Assembly (NCBI RefSeq): GCF_032452875.1
Contig: NC_083870.1
Span: 5,642,001 to 5,706,000, forward strand
Reading direction: 5' to 3'
Length of the DNA: 64,000 nucleotides
From: Bos javanicus
Taxonomy: Eukaryota; Chordata; Mammalia; Artiodactyla; Bovidae
Both the position numbers and the translations under genes were made by a program. The notes below the pieces were generated by a model. The model ran no database searches, was not told the origin of the DNA, and was given only the letters and a program-made list of their open reading frames with translations. Within the stretch, counting starts at the first letter, position 1, and each line of letters begins with the position of its first letter. Positions 1-10,638 of the stretch are shown here, one piece after another.

Positions 1-1457
1 CTATATACGTAATACACAGCCACCACTTATCTCCTTGGAGGTAGCTAGGGTTGGGTGGCAACCTACTCGCAATGGTAATTGCCTTCGAGGTACCATGCTG
101 TTTTATTATCCTGACTCCTTAGTCCTGAGTGTCTGACACTCCTCCTTGGTGGAACTTGTGATGGTTACTCTCTGTTAGTAATTTAATGCTGTTTCTGCTG
201 CCCACCAGATGTGCCCAGCACCACCAGCAGGGCCCATTTGTGAGTTTCTCTGGTCATTAACTCTATTTTCCCCTCATTATCTGCTTCTCTGGCCCCCTCA
301 TTTCCCAGACCCACAGTGATAGTATTGGGTCATACTTTTTGAGCCATGATGAGCAAGGCCATCAGAATATTCTGAGGTGGAGGATGGCTGTGCTGACAGC
401 AGTGGTTCTCAGCACAACATGGAGCCTTTCCAGTCTTAGGTTATGGAGCAAAGGAATGGAGTGAAGATGAGGGCTCAAAGTTCCATTAGCTCTTGGCAAG
501 AGCTACCTTTCCTTCCCATCCCCACTTCAGACTAGCACCTTAGTCTCACCACAACTGTTTCTCTTGGGGGTTGTCAGGCTTAACAGTTTATTACTGTTTC
601 CCTTATGTCACTTATCAATTCCCACCCCCAATACTCTTATCCCAATACTCACACTCTGGGTATCCTTTACAGGACTCCATAGTCAAGGTATTGCATGATA
701 CCTTTCTTTTGTGTCCTCTGGAACTTTTGACCCCCTAATCACTAGATTTTTCTTCTGGAGTTCCCAATCTGTTTTTAAAATACCCTGCTCTTCTTCATCA
801 AACTAAAACTAACCTAAGTCTCCCCTGAAGGCATCACTTCCCTTGTAATCCCCTCCTATTGTGGAGGTTTCTCTTCCTTCCCACTCCTTCCCCTATTACC
901 ACCAGGTGGGATAGATGCTCTTCTCACTTCTCTTGCTGCTTCCACTTCTGGAATATTGTAACATCCTTCCTCCCTTACACTATCCAGAGAGGACATTTAT
1001 GCCATTACCATGTACCATCAACAATGCCTCCTCATTACAGTCATCTTCAGACACCTTGTTTTAGATAGACACCTTGGTTTTTATATTAGTTAGATAATAA
1101 CATCTAACTACCACCTTTTATTTTTCCATTTCACTTCTCATTGCATCAAATTCTAACAATCAGTTATTTCACTGGGACATAAAATCCCAAGGTCATATCA
1201 CATTTTACTCATTCTTTCCTCTCCTTCATGATCTTACATCTTCCCTATCAATACCTAGCTTAAATTCTATCACCTTTTATTTTTTTAAATCATACCATTG
1301 CATTTACCCTCATCCCCATTGTCCCTCTATCGCATAATTACACTTACTTTGCAAAAATCCCAAACCTAACTGTATTCAGCTCTCTACCTACCCTGCACCT
1401 ACACTTACCCAGGAAAATACCAACAACCATCCTCTTTGTTGTCACTTTAAAATTCAT
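1..1457 (+). other. Pyrimidine-rich non-coding DNA, possibly upstream part of the L2 LINE
   Basis: No gene is visible. From about 840 the plus strand is C/T-rich with short cytosine-rich words typical of decayed L2 LINE coding strand, and it leads directly into recognisable L2 text after the CHR SINE at 1458. The first 800 bases show nothing I can name. The short frame at 859-1068 is compositionally explained by pyrimidine richness. Confidence 0.35.
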
Positions 1458-1694
1458 GGGGACTTCTCTGGTGGTCCAATGGTTAAGAATCTGCTTTCCA
1501 ATGCAGGGGACACATGCTTGATCCCTGGTTGGGGAATTAAGATTCTGCATGCTGTAGCCAACTAAGCCCATGCAGTAACTAATAAGCCCAGCTCTAGAGG
1601 CTGAGGATTCTACCCAGAGAGCCCACACACCACAACGAAGAGCCCTCAAGCTGCAACTAAAACCCATCAAAGAAAAATTTAAAAATAAATAAAT
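1458..1694 (+). repeat. CHR-type tRNA-derived SINE
   Basis: Starts with the CHR head GGGACTTCTCTGGTGGTCC, carries a B-box-like GATCCCTGGTTGGGGAA, and ends in an A-rich AAATAAATAAATAAAA tail. The flanks AAAATTCA (1449-1456) and AAAATTCA (1695-1702) look like a target-site duplication. It interrupts the L2-like text. Confidence 0.85.
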
Positions 1695-2064
1695 AAAATT
1701 CACAACTACTGACTTCAAGTAGACTGTGAACATCACTCAGCAATCCTACTCTATTTCCCCAGTCTATTTCCTTTTCCTCTCTCCTCATGAGTATTTCCTG
1801 CCTTCTTCTTTGTCCTCAAGCCTCCAGCTCCTTCTGCATTCTCCTTCTTAGCTGATAACCTTATTTCCTATCTAACTATACATAAACAAAAAAAAGTAAA
1901 AGCAATTAGAAGAGAGTGCCCATACTCTTCCAGTATCACATGTACAAAACTGTCCTTATCCATGCCCGCATACTGTTTTCTTTCCGGTGCTATGAATGAA
2001 CTTCCCATGGTTGCATCTAAACCCCCCTCATGGCTTGGGCAACAGATCTCTTCCTTGCTTGCCT

Positions 2065-2288
2065 GTGCATGCCTGCTCAGTCGCTTCAGTAATGTCCAGT
2101 TTTTTGTGACCCCATGGACCGTAGACCTCCAGGATCCTCTGTCCGTGGGATTTTCCCAACAAGAATACTAGAGTGGGTTGCCATGCCCACCTCCAAGAGA
2201 TCTTCTTGACACAGAGATCAAACCCACATGTTCTGCATCTCTTGCATTGCAGGTGGATTCTTTACCTCTGAGTCACTGGGAAAGCCCC
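2065..2288 (-). repeat. Bov-tA SINE (antisense)
   Basis: Reads as the reverse complement of Bov-tA: GCTCAGTCGCTTCAGTAATG at the left and the inverted tRNA-like head CACTGGGAAAGCCCC at the right. Inserted in the L2 LINE. Confidence 0.9.
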
Positions 2289-3107
2289 CTTTCTTGCCTA
2301 CTCAAGGACAATACTCTCTGGCAATGCCCTTTATCTACCTCGCATTATAAATGTTTCCTTTGTTCTGGGTCATTCTTAACAGCATACAAATATACTATGA
2401 TATCCCTCAACATTAAAAAATACCTTTTTTTCTGGATCCCACATCCCTCTCTAGGCATTACTCCATTTATTTGCTCTTTTTCAAAAGGCAACGTTTCTCT
2501 AAAGAGATTTATATTCTTGCTATCTCCAGTTCTTCTAGTCTCACTTTAATGCATGCCAATCAGTCTTTTAACCCAGGACTTCACTGAAATAGCTCCTGAC
2601 AAGGTCACCAATGATGTTGCAAACCAATACACATTTCTCAGTTTTCATCTTACTCATCCCATCACCAGCATTTGACACAATTGATCATTTCCTCCCACTT
2701 GAAACACTTTATTTCTTTTCTTAGCCTTTTTCCTCTCTGTCTGGCTGTTCATTCTCAGTCTTCTCTGCTTCTTTCCTCCTATTTCTCCAACCTATAGAGG
2801 CTCAGTTTTGAGAGCTCCCATCTTCTCTATCACCTTAGATGACATAATCAAGGTTCATGGTGTCCCATACAAATAATAAGCCAATAATGTTCAAATATAT
2901 ATTTTCCTCCTGGAAGGTCCTCTGAAATCCAGACCTTTGTATCCAGACCTTTTTTATTGCCTAGTTGAGAGCTCCATTTAATATGTCTACAAAGAAATCC
3001 TTGATTTCCCCCACTCTCATCATCAGTAAATAGCAATTGCAGTCTTCTAGTTTGTGTCCTAAAGTTTAGAATCATTTAATCTGTCAGTAAATCGTGTTGT
3101 ATTTATG

Positions 3108-3670
3108 ATACCATAAAACTCCTCGAAGAGAACATAGACAAACAGTTTTCTGACAATGTTTTCTTAGGTCAGTCTCCCAAAGCAATAGAAATAAAAGCAG
3201 CAGCACTATTTGCAATAGCCAACACATAAAAGCAGACCAAAGGTCCGGGGACAGATGAATGCATAAAGAAGATGTGGTACATATATACAATGGAATACTA
3301 CTTAGCCATAAAAAGAACAAGATAATGCTTTTTGCAGCAACATGGATGGATCTAGAGCTTATCATACTAAAGTTAAATAAGTCAGATATAGAAAGCCAAA
3401 TACCATATTATGTCACTTACATGTGAAATCTAAAATATAAATGAAAACATTTTAATAAAACAAACAACAGACTCACAGACATAGAAAACAAACATGATTT
3501 TCAAAGGGGAAAAGGATAGAAGAGGGATAAATTAGGAGCCTGAGATTAGCAGATACAAACTACTATATATAAAATAGGTAAACAACAAATGAATCATACG
3601 AACCACTTTGCTATACAACAGAAATTAACACAGCATCATAAATCATTCATACTTCAGTTAAAAAATAGAT
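3108..3670 (+). repeat. 3' end of an older L1 LINE (L1MA-like)
   Basis: Contains the typical ORF2-end text ATGGAATACTACTTAGCCAT and CAACATGGATGGATCTAGAG, then 3' UTR, ending near CATACTTCAGTTAAAAAATAG. An internal deletion joins AAACTCCTCGAAGAG to the later ORF2 end. It splits the L2 LINE, which resumes at about 3672. Confidence 0.8.
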
Positions 3671-3995
3671 CCGTCAGCTAATGCTATTGGTTCTATTTCT
3701 AGAGGACATCTAGAATCTGACCTCTTGTCATCCACCTGTAGTATAGGCACTCAGCTCCAAGCCACTATCAATTCTTTCCTCTATTATCTGTTACTGCTTC
3801 CTCTTCAGAATCCCTACAGTGACCCACTCCATAGAGGTTAGAGGAGTGATTTCAAAACTTGTGCATATCTCTCTATGGCTAATATCCTCTAGTGGCTTTC
3901 CATATCATCCAGAATAAAGTCAAATCCCTTACATACCCAATAAACCTGTAAATAATCTGCCCTCCTAACACGTCTTTGATTTTATCTCCTACCTC

Positions 3996-4192
3996 TTTTT
4001 TTTAATTTTATTTTATTTTTAAACTTTACATAATTGTATTAGTTTTGCCAAATATCAAAATGAATCCACCACAGGTATACATGTGTTCCCCATCCTGAAC
4101 CCTCCTCCCTCCTCCCTCCCCATACCATCCCTCTGGGTCGTCCCAGTGCACTAGCCCCAAGCATCCAGTATCGTGCATCGAACCTGGACTGG
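3996..4192 (-). repeat. Young L1_BT 3' end fragment (antisense)
   Basis: The poly-T start and the text GAATCCACCACAGGTATACA and CCAAGCATCCAGTATCGTGC are the reverse complement of the L1_BT 3' UTR. Almost identical to 16460-16622 and 53497-53684. Its 5' truncation point (4192) abuts an inverted duplicate of downstream L2 sequence instead of an obvious target-site duplication. Confidence 0.9.
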
Positions 4193-4195
4193 CAT

Positions 4196-4297
4196 ATTCT
4201 CTAAATATATATTTATTGGGTGTCTACTACATACTGAGCACTATTCTAGACACTGGAAATAAAACAGTAAATAAAACCAGCAAAGTCTCCACATTCA
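4196..4297 (-). repeat. 102-bp inverted duplicate, left arm
   Basis: Reverse complement of 4510-4611 with one mismatch (C at 4292). Placed between the L1_BT truncation point and resumed L2 sequence. The arms are separated by 212 bp. Confidence 0.95.
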
Positions 4298-4509
4298 CAG
4301 CTCTCTTTACTGGGCCTCACCTCATCTCCTTTGGATATCAGTTTCAACACCATTATTCGTAAGATCGCTTTAAAATACCATTCCCCATCCCTGGCTTTCC
4401 CTTTCTCATTTCTCTGTTGTATTTTTTCCTATTGAATCCATCATCATCTGCCTTAATTCTTCTGCTTTTGTATTTATTTTCTGTTCTATCAACTAGGATA
4501 TAAATTTCA

Positions 4510-4611
4510 TGAATATGGAGACTTTGCTGGTTTTATTTACTGTTTTATTTCCAGTGTCTAGAATAGTGCTCAGTATGTAGTAGACACCCAATAAATATAT
4601 ATTTAGAGAAT
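4510..4611 (+). repeat. 102-bp inverted duplicate, right arm (native L2 3' end)
   Basis: This arm is in the natural place and orientation for the L2 3' tail, so it is probably the source and 4196-4297 the copy. Confidence 0.9.
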
Positions 4612-4620
4612 GAATGGTGA

Positions 4621-5974
4621 AATTATGACACCAAAATTAAATATTCCAATAAAAAGAGAAACTGAACAAGGAGGGCATTTCGAAAGTTTCAAACATATGT
4701 AATCCTGCAGCTTCGAGTCTAATTTGTAGTTCAAACTACTCTTGTAGCATGAGAGAACCCAGTGCAATGGTGGGCCCAAGAGATAGGGCACTGACAGTGA
4801 GCTGGAACCACTTTATTTTGACCTTCCAGGTAAAACAGAGAAGGAGATACGAGAGAAGAGGCCCAAAGGAAGAAAGATCATGGGCAGACACAGAAAGAAT
4901 ACAGAAACTAAAAGCAGTCATTTGAATACTGAGGGATGATAGGGAAGAGTCATAGGCATAGAAACGAATGAAGGAAAGAAACATAAAAAAGGAGGGGGCT
5001 TGTAAGGCAGAAACTCATCTCTGATAACCCACCTTACATTAATTTAATACTCTATTAATCTTCATAGCGGAATCTTTAATTGCAAAGTCCTTCATCAGCC
5101 TTGTTATTTGCTGCACCTGTCATTGGAGACACTCAGTAGTTTTTGTTGTGTTGTTGTCATTTCTCACGCTAATTAGAGAGCTGTTTCTGTTGGGTTTTCC
5201 TTCGATGTGGCTGGGTTTAAACGGTAGTGCTATCAATTATGCTCCTGCTCCTCGAGCAGATTTCGCATAGCATTTTGGGCAGATTTCAAAGGATAGATTG
5301 CTTAAAACATTAATTAAACACCCTCACAATATTAACAACTTTCTTAGTGTCCTTTAACAATCCCACAATCCATCCTGCATCTGCTGCATAGTCGTTAAAC
5401 CTCAAATATATGTGTTTCACATTCAATTGGGTGCTTAATGATCTTACCTTAACTGGGCCTATTAAATTTAAAGACATGTGCATAATTGGGTTATTGCACA
5501 TTAATTATAAATACCTATTGGCTATTAAAATCACATTCCAAGGGTTAACACCTATCACTAGATTTGGCTAAACCTTGCCCAATCTCTGTTCTTCTCAGCA
5601 AAAGACACTTGTCATAAAGAAATGAGGAAGCCTATCTCTTATCAGAGTGACCAAGTCAAATCAAAACTGCAAATCCCAATTCTAACCAGATAGAGGGGAT
5701 GCCTCTTAAAGAGTTACACAGAGAAAGTCAGTAATAATTCCTCACAATTTTAAAGCACTTAATATATTTTAAAAGACTTTCACCAAACATCATCGCTTCT
5801 AAATTTCCAGATACACTGGCAACATATATAAGATATATAATTCTCTTTATGACAGATGGGAACACATCAGACTTGAAGAGTTCAAATGTTCCATTCAGAA
5901 CTGACTTAGTCAGTAGAAGGGCGAATAGAGGCTATGTAAATATTTTGCTTTGCAATGTAAAAGGTAAGAGCAAT
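4621..5974. other. Repeat-poor unique DNA; TAAT-rich block at 5030-5560
   Basis: No gene or recognised repeat. 5030-5560 holds repeated homeobox-type cores (TTAATTTAAT, GCTAATTAGAG, CATTAATTAAAC, CATTAATTATAAA) and several surviving CpG dinucleotides, a composition often seen in conserved non-coding elements. This is inference from composition. Confidence 0.4.
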
Positions 5975-6178
5975 AAGGAAGTAGCAGGTGCCCTTCTGCC
6001 TTCCAATGCAGGATATGTAGGTTCTATCCCTGGGTCAAGAAGATCCCCTGGAGAAGGAAATGGCAACCCATTCCAGTATTCTTGCCTGAAAAATCCCATA
6101 GACAGAGGAACCTCACTGGCTACAGTCCATGGGGTTGCAGAGAGTTGGACATGACTGAGCACATATGCACACAGCTGC
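5975..6178 (+). repeat. Bov-tA SINE
   Basis: Bov-tA body readable from CCAATGCAGG through GAAGATCCCCTGGAGAAGGA to CATGGGGTTGCAGAGAGTTG and GACATGACTGAGCA. The tRNA-like head is decayed, so the left end is approximate. Confidence 0.85.
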
Positions 6179-6321
6179 CCTTAACCAACTGATATTGTCA
6201 TTCTTTCTTCTATAATCCTCCACTCTCTTTGGCTGCTACTTCTCCCAGCGCTACTCCACAGCTTTAAAGATGCTACTGGCTCTGTATCTTCCTGTCTAAT
6301 TGAACAAACACCTTAAGTTTC

Positions 6322-6396
6322 AGGTTGGCCAAAATTTCATTTGTTTTTTCTGTAACATCTTATGGAAAAACATGAATGAACTTTTTGGCCAACTTA
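6322..6396. mobile_element. Short mariner-type inverted-repeat element (MITE-like hairpin)
   Basis: Ends are mutual inverted repeats: GGTTGGCCAAAA at 6323-6334 and TTTTGGCCAACTT at 6383-6395, with a pairable interior (TTTTTTCTGTAAC against TGGAAAAACATG) and a short loop. This matches the end-only remnants of ruminant mariner elements. No transposase is present. From memory, the cattle miR-2284/2285 families derive from such hairpins. Confidence 0.75.
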
Positions 6397-7587
6397 ATAT
6401 ATTTCTCTACATGTTCATAATACCCATCTGTACCACTTGTCATAATTTTGTTTGCCATGGATAGAAGTATGCATGACTTTACACTTACTGAGGCCACCAA
6501 GAGGTCTGATTATTTTGAGGTCTCTCTAACTCATGCATTAACAGTCAATGGTGAGTGCTTAAAAAATATAAGCAGATTAATTCCCTTTATTGATACTCAT
6601 TCCACCTTTCAGATGATGCCCATTTAAAGTACTTTGGAAATCTTCTTTTGTACTGAATCTTTAATTTATCCTTGAAGACAGTGCCTATGAGTTTGGATGT
6701 TATGGGACTAAAATAGAATTGTGTATGAGTCCCTTCCTGTGTTTTTGCCTGTGCCTGAGCTCTGAAGTTCCTCTGGGCGTTTCTCCTCTCAATAATAAAA
6801 CATGACTGATAACAAGAAACGGCAGCCTTCCAAGTGGCTCCCTTTGTAGAAAATCCCCAAACGCATTCAATTCAAATTTAAACAGCCACATTTGAAACAA
6901 AGAGAGAGATGTAACAAATGGCCCCCCACTCTGTTTTCTAATTGTCTCCAGAGACAGATCATGTCTATTTGAATCTTTTTCAGCTCTGTCACATCAGTGC
7001 ACTGACGGATCCTGTCCTTTTCCATCAGGCTTGCAGCTTTCTTTCTTGGGCCCAGTATAAGGTAGAGCAGCATAATTTGGGAATTCAGATATGACTTTTG
7101 TGGTTTGTGGGCCTCTCCATGGTACAGCTTTGAAACTTGGACAAAGTTTTTATATACAACAAAAACAAAACTTGTCAAAATGTGAATTTTACGATGCTAC
7201 TAACATCTTTCAGCCCACCCTCTACTATTGTTGCTTCTCATTGGTTCTCCTCTGCTCTTTTAAGGAATCGAGGGGTTTTAGTTTCAAGGCTGTCACTAAG
7301 AGAAAGTCAATAAATCTCTCTATACATTTCCTCCCATGATCAAATGAGAACAAGACTGCTCAAATTACCTTGTCAAATTTTTCTGAAATCCAGTGGAGAA
7401 ATGTATGTAAAAGTTTTGAAAGAGGCAAAACATTAAATGCAGTTGGAAGGACTGTATTATTTGTCTCAAATAAACAACTGAATGAAGGCCATATGTGTTC
7501 TACGCAGGCCTAGAACTATGGTATTTAAACAGGTATCACAGGAAAAGCAGTAAATTTAAAGGAAGACACAGATGTTCAAGAGGGTCT
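6397..7587. other. Unique non-coding DNA
   Basis: No gene, RNA gene or clear repeat. The open frames here (longest 103 codons, minus strand) show no recognisable protein. Confidence 0.4.
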
Positions 7588-7596
7588 CCAAGAAGG

Positions 7597-7701
7597 TTCT
7601 TCCGTGCAGCATGTGGGATCTTGGTTCCCTGACAAGGGATCAAGCCTGCATCTCCTCCTTTGGAAGCATAGAGTCATAATCACTGAACCACCAGGGACAT
7701 C
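7597..7701 (-). repeat. CHR-type SINE (antisense)
   Basis: Reverse complement of a CHR head: GATCTTGGTTCCCTGACAAG in the middle and ACCACCAGGGACATCC at the right end. Flanked by CCAAGAAGG at 7588-7596 and 7702-7710, a perfect 9-bp target-site duplication. Confidence 0.85.
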
Positions 7702-7804
7702 CCAAGAAGGAAAAGGGACTTCAATGAAGAAAGGAGGAATCACATCTTGGATGTTTACAGAGCTTTCCTTTACAAAAACATCATACAGTGGAAATGAGGT
7801 ATTG

Positions 7805-7945
7805 GCAAACTAGACTTTAGTCCCACTTCTGTCACTAGCTGTGTGACTTCAGGCAAATTACTGAACTTCTCTGGAGCCTTCATTTCCTCAGCTACAAAAT
7901 GAGAAGTTGGTCTGAATGGGCTGTGAGGTCCCTGCTGGTTTTAAA
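7805..7945 (+). repeat. MIR SINE
   Basis: Shows the MIR core CACTAGCTGTGTGACTTCAG followed by CATTTCCTCAGCTACAAAATG, both MIR hallmarks. Confidence 0.85.
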
Positions 7946-8257
7946 ATTCTACGTAGTTCTGTATCTACATTCTGCTACTCCACCATGCAGGACACTGACT
8001 CTGACATGGTTGGGTTGAGCATGTGATGGGAAGGAGGCTCTATGATTATGAGCTTTATTACCCAAAGTTCAGACAAGAGACTGGGCTCATGTCACCCGTG
8101 CCTGGAATTCTTCTCACTATGTGAGCTTCATCAACTGCTCATGATGCAGATGAGCAGATAGCTCAGAGGCAGATTCCAGAGCCCTAATAGGATAAGTTCA
8201 GGTAGACAGGGCTGGGGAGGTGATGTTGAGAGGCTGAAAAACACACTTCACAATATT

Positions 8258-8456
8258 GATTGTTTGTCGTGTCTTACTCTTTGTGACCCTATGGACTGTA
8301 GCCAGCCAAGCTCCTCTGTCCATGCGGTTCTCCAGGCAAGAATACTAGATTGGGTTGCCATGCCCTTCTCCAGGAGATCTTCTCAACCCAAGAACTGAGC
8401 CTAGGTCTCCTGCACTGCAGGCAGATTCTTTACTTCTGAACCACCAGGGAAGCCCC
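8258..8456 (-). repeat. Bov-tA SINE (antisense)
   Basis: Contains GACCCTATGGACTGTAGCC, CTCTGTCCATGCGGTTCTCC and the inverted head CCACCAGGGAAGCCCC. Confidence 0.92.
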
Positions 8457-9319
8457 ATTGACTGAGTAACACAATGATAATTATCTGCTGCCAGCTCTGC
8501 TTTGTGCATTGACATGACAATGGATATGATAAATCCCCACTCCATTTGGGCCAGTATCCTCATTGTTATCTACATTGTTAGGAAATATATTCCCACTGAG
8601 TCTTAGCTCATGATACTCATCACTCTTGGAACCTCCCCATCCTCTCCAGTGAACTCTCATTTAGTCTCACAGCCCACATTCCATCCCATCTCTCTGAAAG
8701 TTTGATTTTATATTGCATGCTGTTCACCCTGAATTTGGAAATTTAATATAAAATAAAATAGGACATACCATTTCAGAACTGGGAATAAAGACCTTGCCAA
8801 AGATTTACAGTGAATTAGTCTTAACCATCAGTAGCAGTTGTTTAAAGGAAATGCCTTCTTTATTAACTATTGTCAAGATACTATTTTAAGAGGAACCATT
8901 TAAAAGTCTAGAAAATAGAAGAGTTTCACATAAAGAAAGTTAAATTGGTGAGATTCTTCCTTTCCCAAAGATGATTTCCATGCTGTAATCTCTTACTGAC
9001 ATGTCACGATGTTTTCAATATGAACTGCATATTTCATTTTCCACCCAACTCTCTGCAGATAGAGATATGTCAAAGAGAGATCAGATGACAGCTTCTAGCA
9101 GGGCCTCACGGGTGAAAACTTGATGGGAGATTTTCATAGGTCCAGAGCCCACCTTCAAGTTTGAAGTCTTGAAAACTCAATTTTCCCAGACCTCCTAAAG
9201 GTCATCAAGCTTTTGGACTCAATTAAGTTAAGAAATCTGCATCTACCAAACTCACACATCAGAATATGAATTCACTGGGAGTGGGAGACATGTATGGAAA
9301 TATAATCTAAATTGCAAAC
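8457..9319. other. Unique non-coding DNA
   Basis: No gene or recognised repeat. Moderate AT richness only. Confidence 0.35.
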
Positions 9320-9514
9320 TCAACCATATTACTCCCCTGCTTAACATTTTTAATATCTCCTTTCTGTCTATAACTTGCTAGTAAGGCAACTCTCAATATA
9401 ACCACTTTCTGTCTCATCTCCTTCTAGACCGCCCCCCCTTACATGCAACCTATTAAATAATATTCCAATTTTCATAAACCCACAATGCCCTCCAATATTC
9501 TTTAAGTTCCCCAC

Positions 9515-9634
9515 ATTTTTTTTCTTTTTAGTTTATTTATTTTAATTGGAGGCTAATTACTTTACAATATTCTAGTGGTTTTGCCGTACATTGACATGAA
9601 TTAGCCATGGGTGTACATGTGTTCCCCATCCCTT
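9515..9634 (-). repeat. L1 3' end fragment, L1_BT-like (antisense)
   Basis: Poly-T/T-rich start, then AATTGGAGGCTAATTACTTT and GGGTGTACATGTGTTCCCCA, the inverted 3' end of a bovine L1. It is more diverged than the copies at 3996, 16460 and 53497. Confidence 0.8.
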
Positions 9635-9714
9635 TTAAACATAGTGCCAACCCTGACTTACCATCCTAATCATTCATTTTCACTTCTAATCTTCACATGT
9701 AAGAGTAAATTCAG

Positions 9715-9871
9715 GGACTTCCCTGGTAGTCCAGTGGCTAAGACTCCAAGTTCCCAATGCAGGGACCTGGGTTTGATCCCTGGTCAGGGAACTAGATCCT
9801 GAATACTACAACTAAAGATAAAAGATCCCACATGCTGGAACTAAGACTGGGCACAGCCAAATAAATAAACA
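9715..9871 (+). repeat. CHR-type SINE
   Basis: Begins GGGACTTCCCTGGTAGTCCA and contains GATCCCTGGTCAGGGAACTA. Flanks AGTAAATTCAG (ending 9714) and AGTAAGTTCAG (9872-9882) form an 11-bp target-site duplication with one mismatch. Confidence 0.9.
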
Positions 9872-10342
9872 AGTAAGTTCAGATCTCCCCCCATCTGATG
9901 TGGCCCACCACAGACTGAGTAATGTACTTCTTCTCCATACTTTTAATCCATACTATGGTTTTCTCTTTTATAGATCCTCTCTCTTCACATTATGATTTTA
10001 GGTTGAATTCCCTATTTGTCCTAGTGGACTATGAATAGCCTGAAAATGTTAATGATCCATTTTATCCCTGTAACCTTAGTGGTGGTGTACTTAAGACATG
10101 GGAGTACTTAACAGTGTTTAGTCAGTGAATGAAAAAAATATTCTCAGGACTCTCACTTCTGGTTGGTCAGAACACTCAGACTCCAAGTTACAGACCAGAA
10201 CCTTATTTGGTAAGATGCCTTTAGGACAAGAGTTGCTAGATGCTTGTAATGTCTATCTTTATCTAGTCAAGGTCACCAGGTAAAGGACCCTTCTCTTCTC
10301 TATTGATACTTTTGTTAGCATCCCAGTGCCCTTTCCCCAGAT

Positions 10343-10638
10343 GTTGTTTTTGTCAGTGATGTCTGATTCTCTGTGACCCCATGGACTGCTGCACTCCAGG
10401 CTTTCCTGTCCTTCTCTATCTTCCAGAGTGTGCTCAAACTCATATCCATTGAGTTGACGGTGCCATTCAACCATCTCATCCTCTGTTGTCCCCTTCTCCC
10501 CCTGCCCTCAGTCTTTCCAATGAGTTAGCTCTTAGCATCAGGTATCCAAATTATTCAACTTCAGCATCAGTCCTTCCAATGAATAGTCTAGGTTGATTTC
10601 CTTTGGGATTGACAGATTCAATCTCCTTACTGTCCACA
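10343..10638 (-). repeat. BovB LINE 3' end (antisense)
   Basis: Reverse complement of the BovB 3' end: TGTGACCCCATGGACTG, CCATCTCATCCTCTGTTGTC, then CCTTCCAATGAATAGTC. Truncated at the end of the reverse-transcriptase region. Confidence 0.9.

Larger units (their letters stand above)
1740..4620 (+). repeat. Long, old L2 (CR1-like) LINE, sense, interrupted four times
   Basis: Consensus-like L2 text runs in order through 1740-2064, 2289-3107, 3672-3995 and 4298-4620. The reverse-transcriptase box AFDTIDH is readable at 2668-2688. The 3' end at 4510-4611 has the L2 tail in which a short AATAAATAT stretch precedes the terminal repeats. No frame is open for long. The insertions are a Bov-tA (2065-2288), an old L1 3' end (3108-3670), an L1_BT 3' end (3996-4192) and the 102-bp inverted copy (4196-4297). 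A CHR SINE at 1458 lies just upstream. L2 has been inactive since early mammals, so this is the oldest layer here. The family name rests on recognition only. Confidence 0.75.
9320..10135 (+). repeat. Probable L2 LINE remnant, interrupted
   Basis: ATTACTCCCCTGCTTAACAT (about 9329) resembles the conserved L2 text before its 3' UTR. L2-like 3' sequence resumes after the two insertions. Highly diverged, so the right end is uncertain. Confidence 0.5.

Noticed and set aside
5975..6178. tRNA-like promoter boxes as a tRNA gene
   Set aside because: A- and B-box-like words here and in the CHR copies belong to tRNA-derived SINEs; no cloverleaf is intact.
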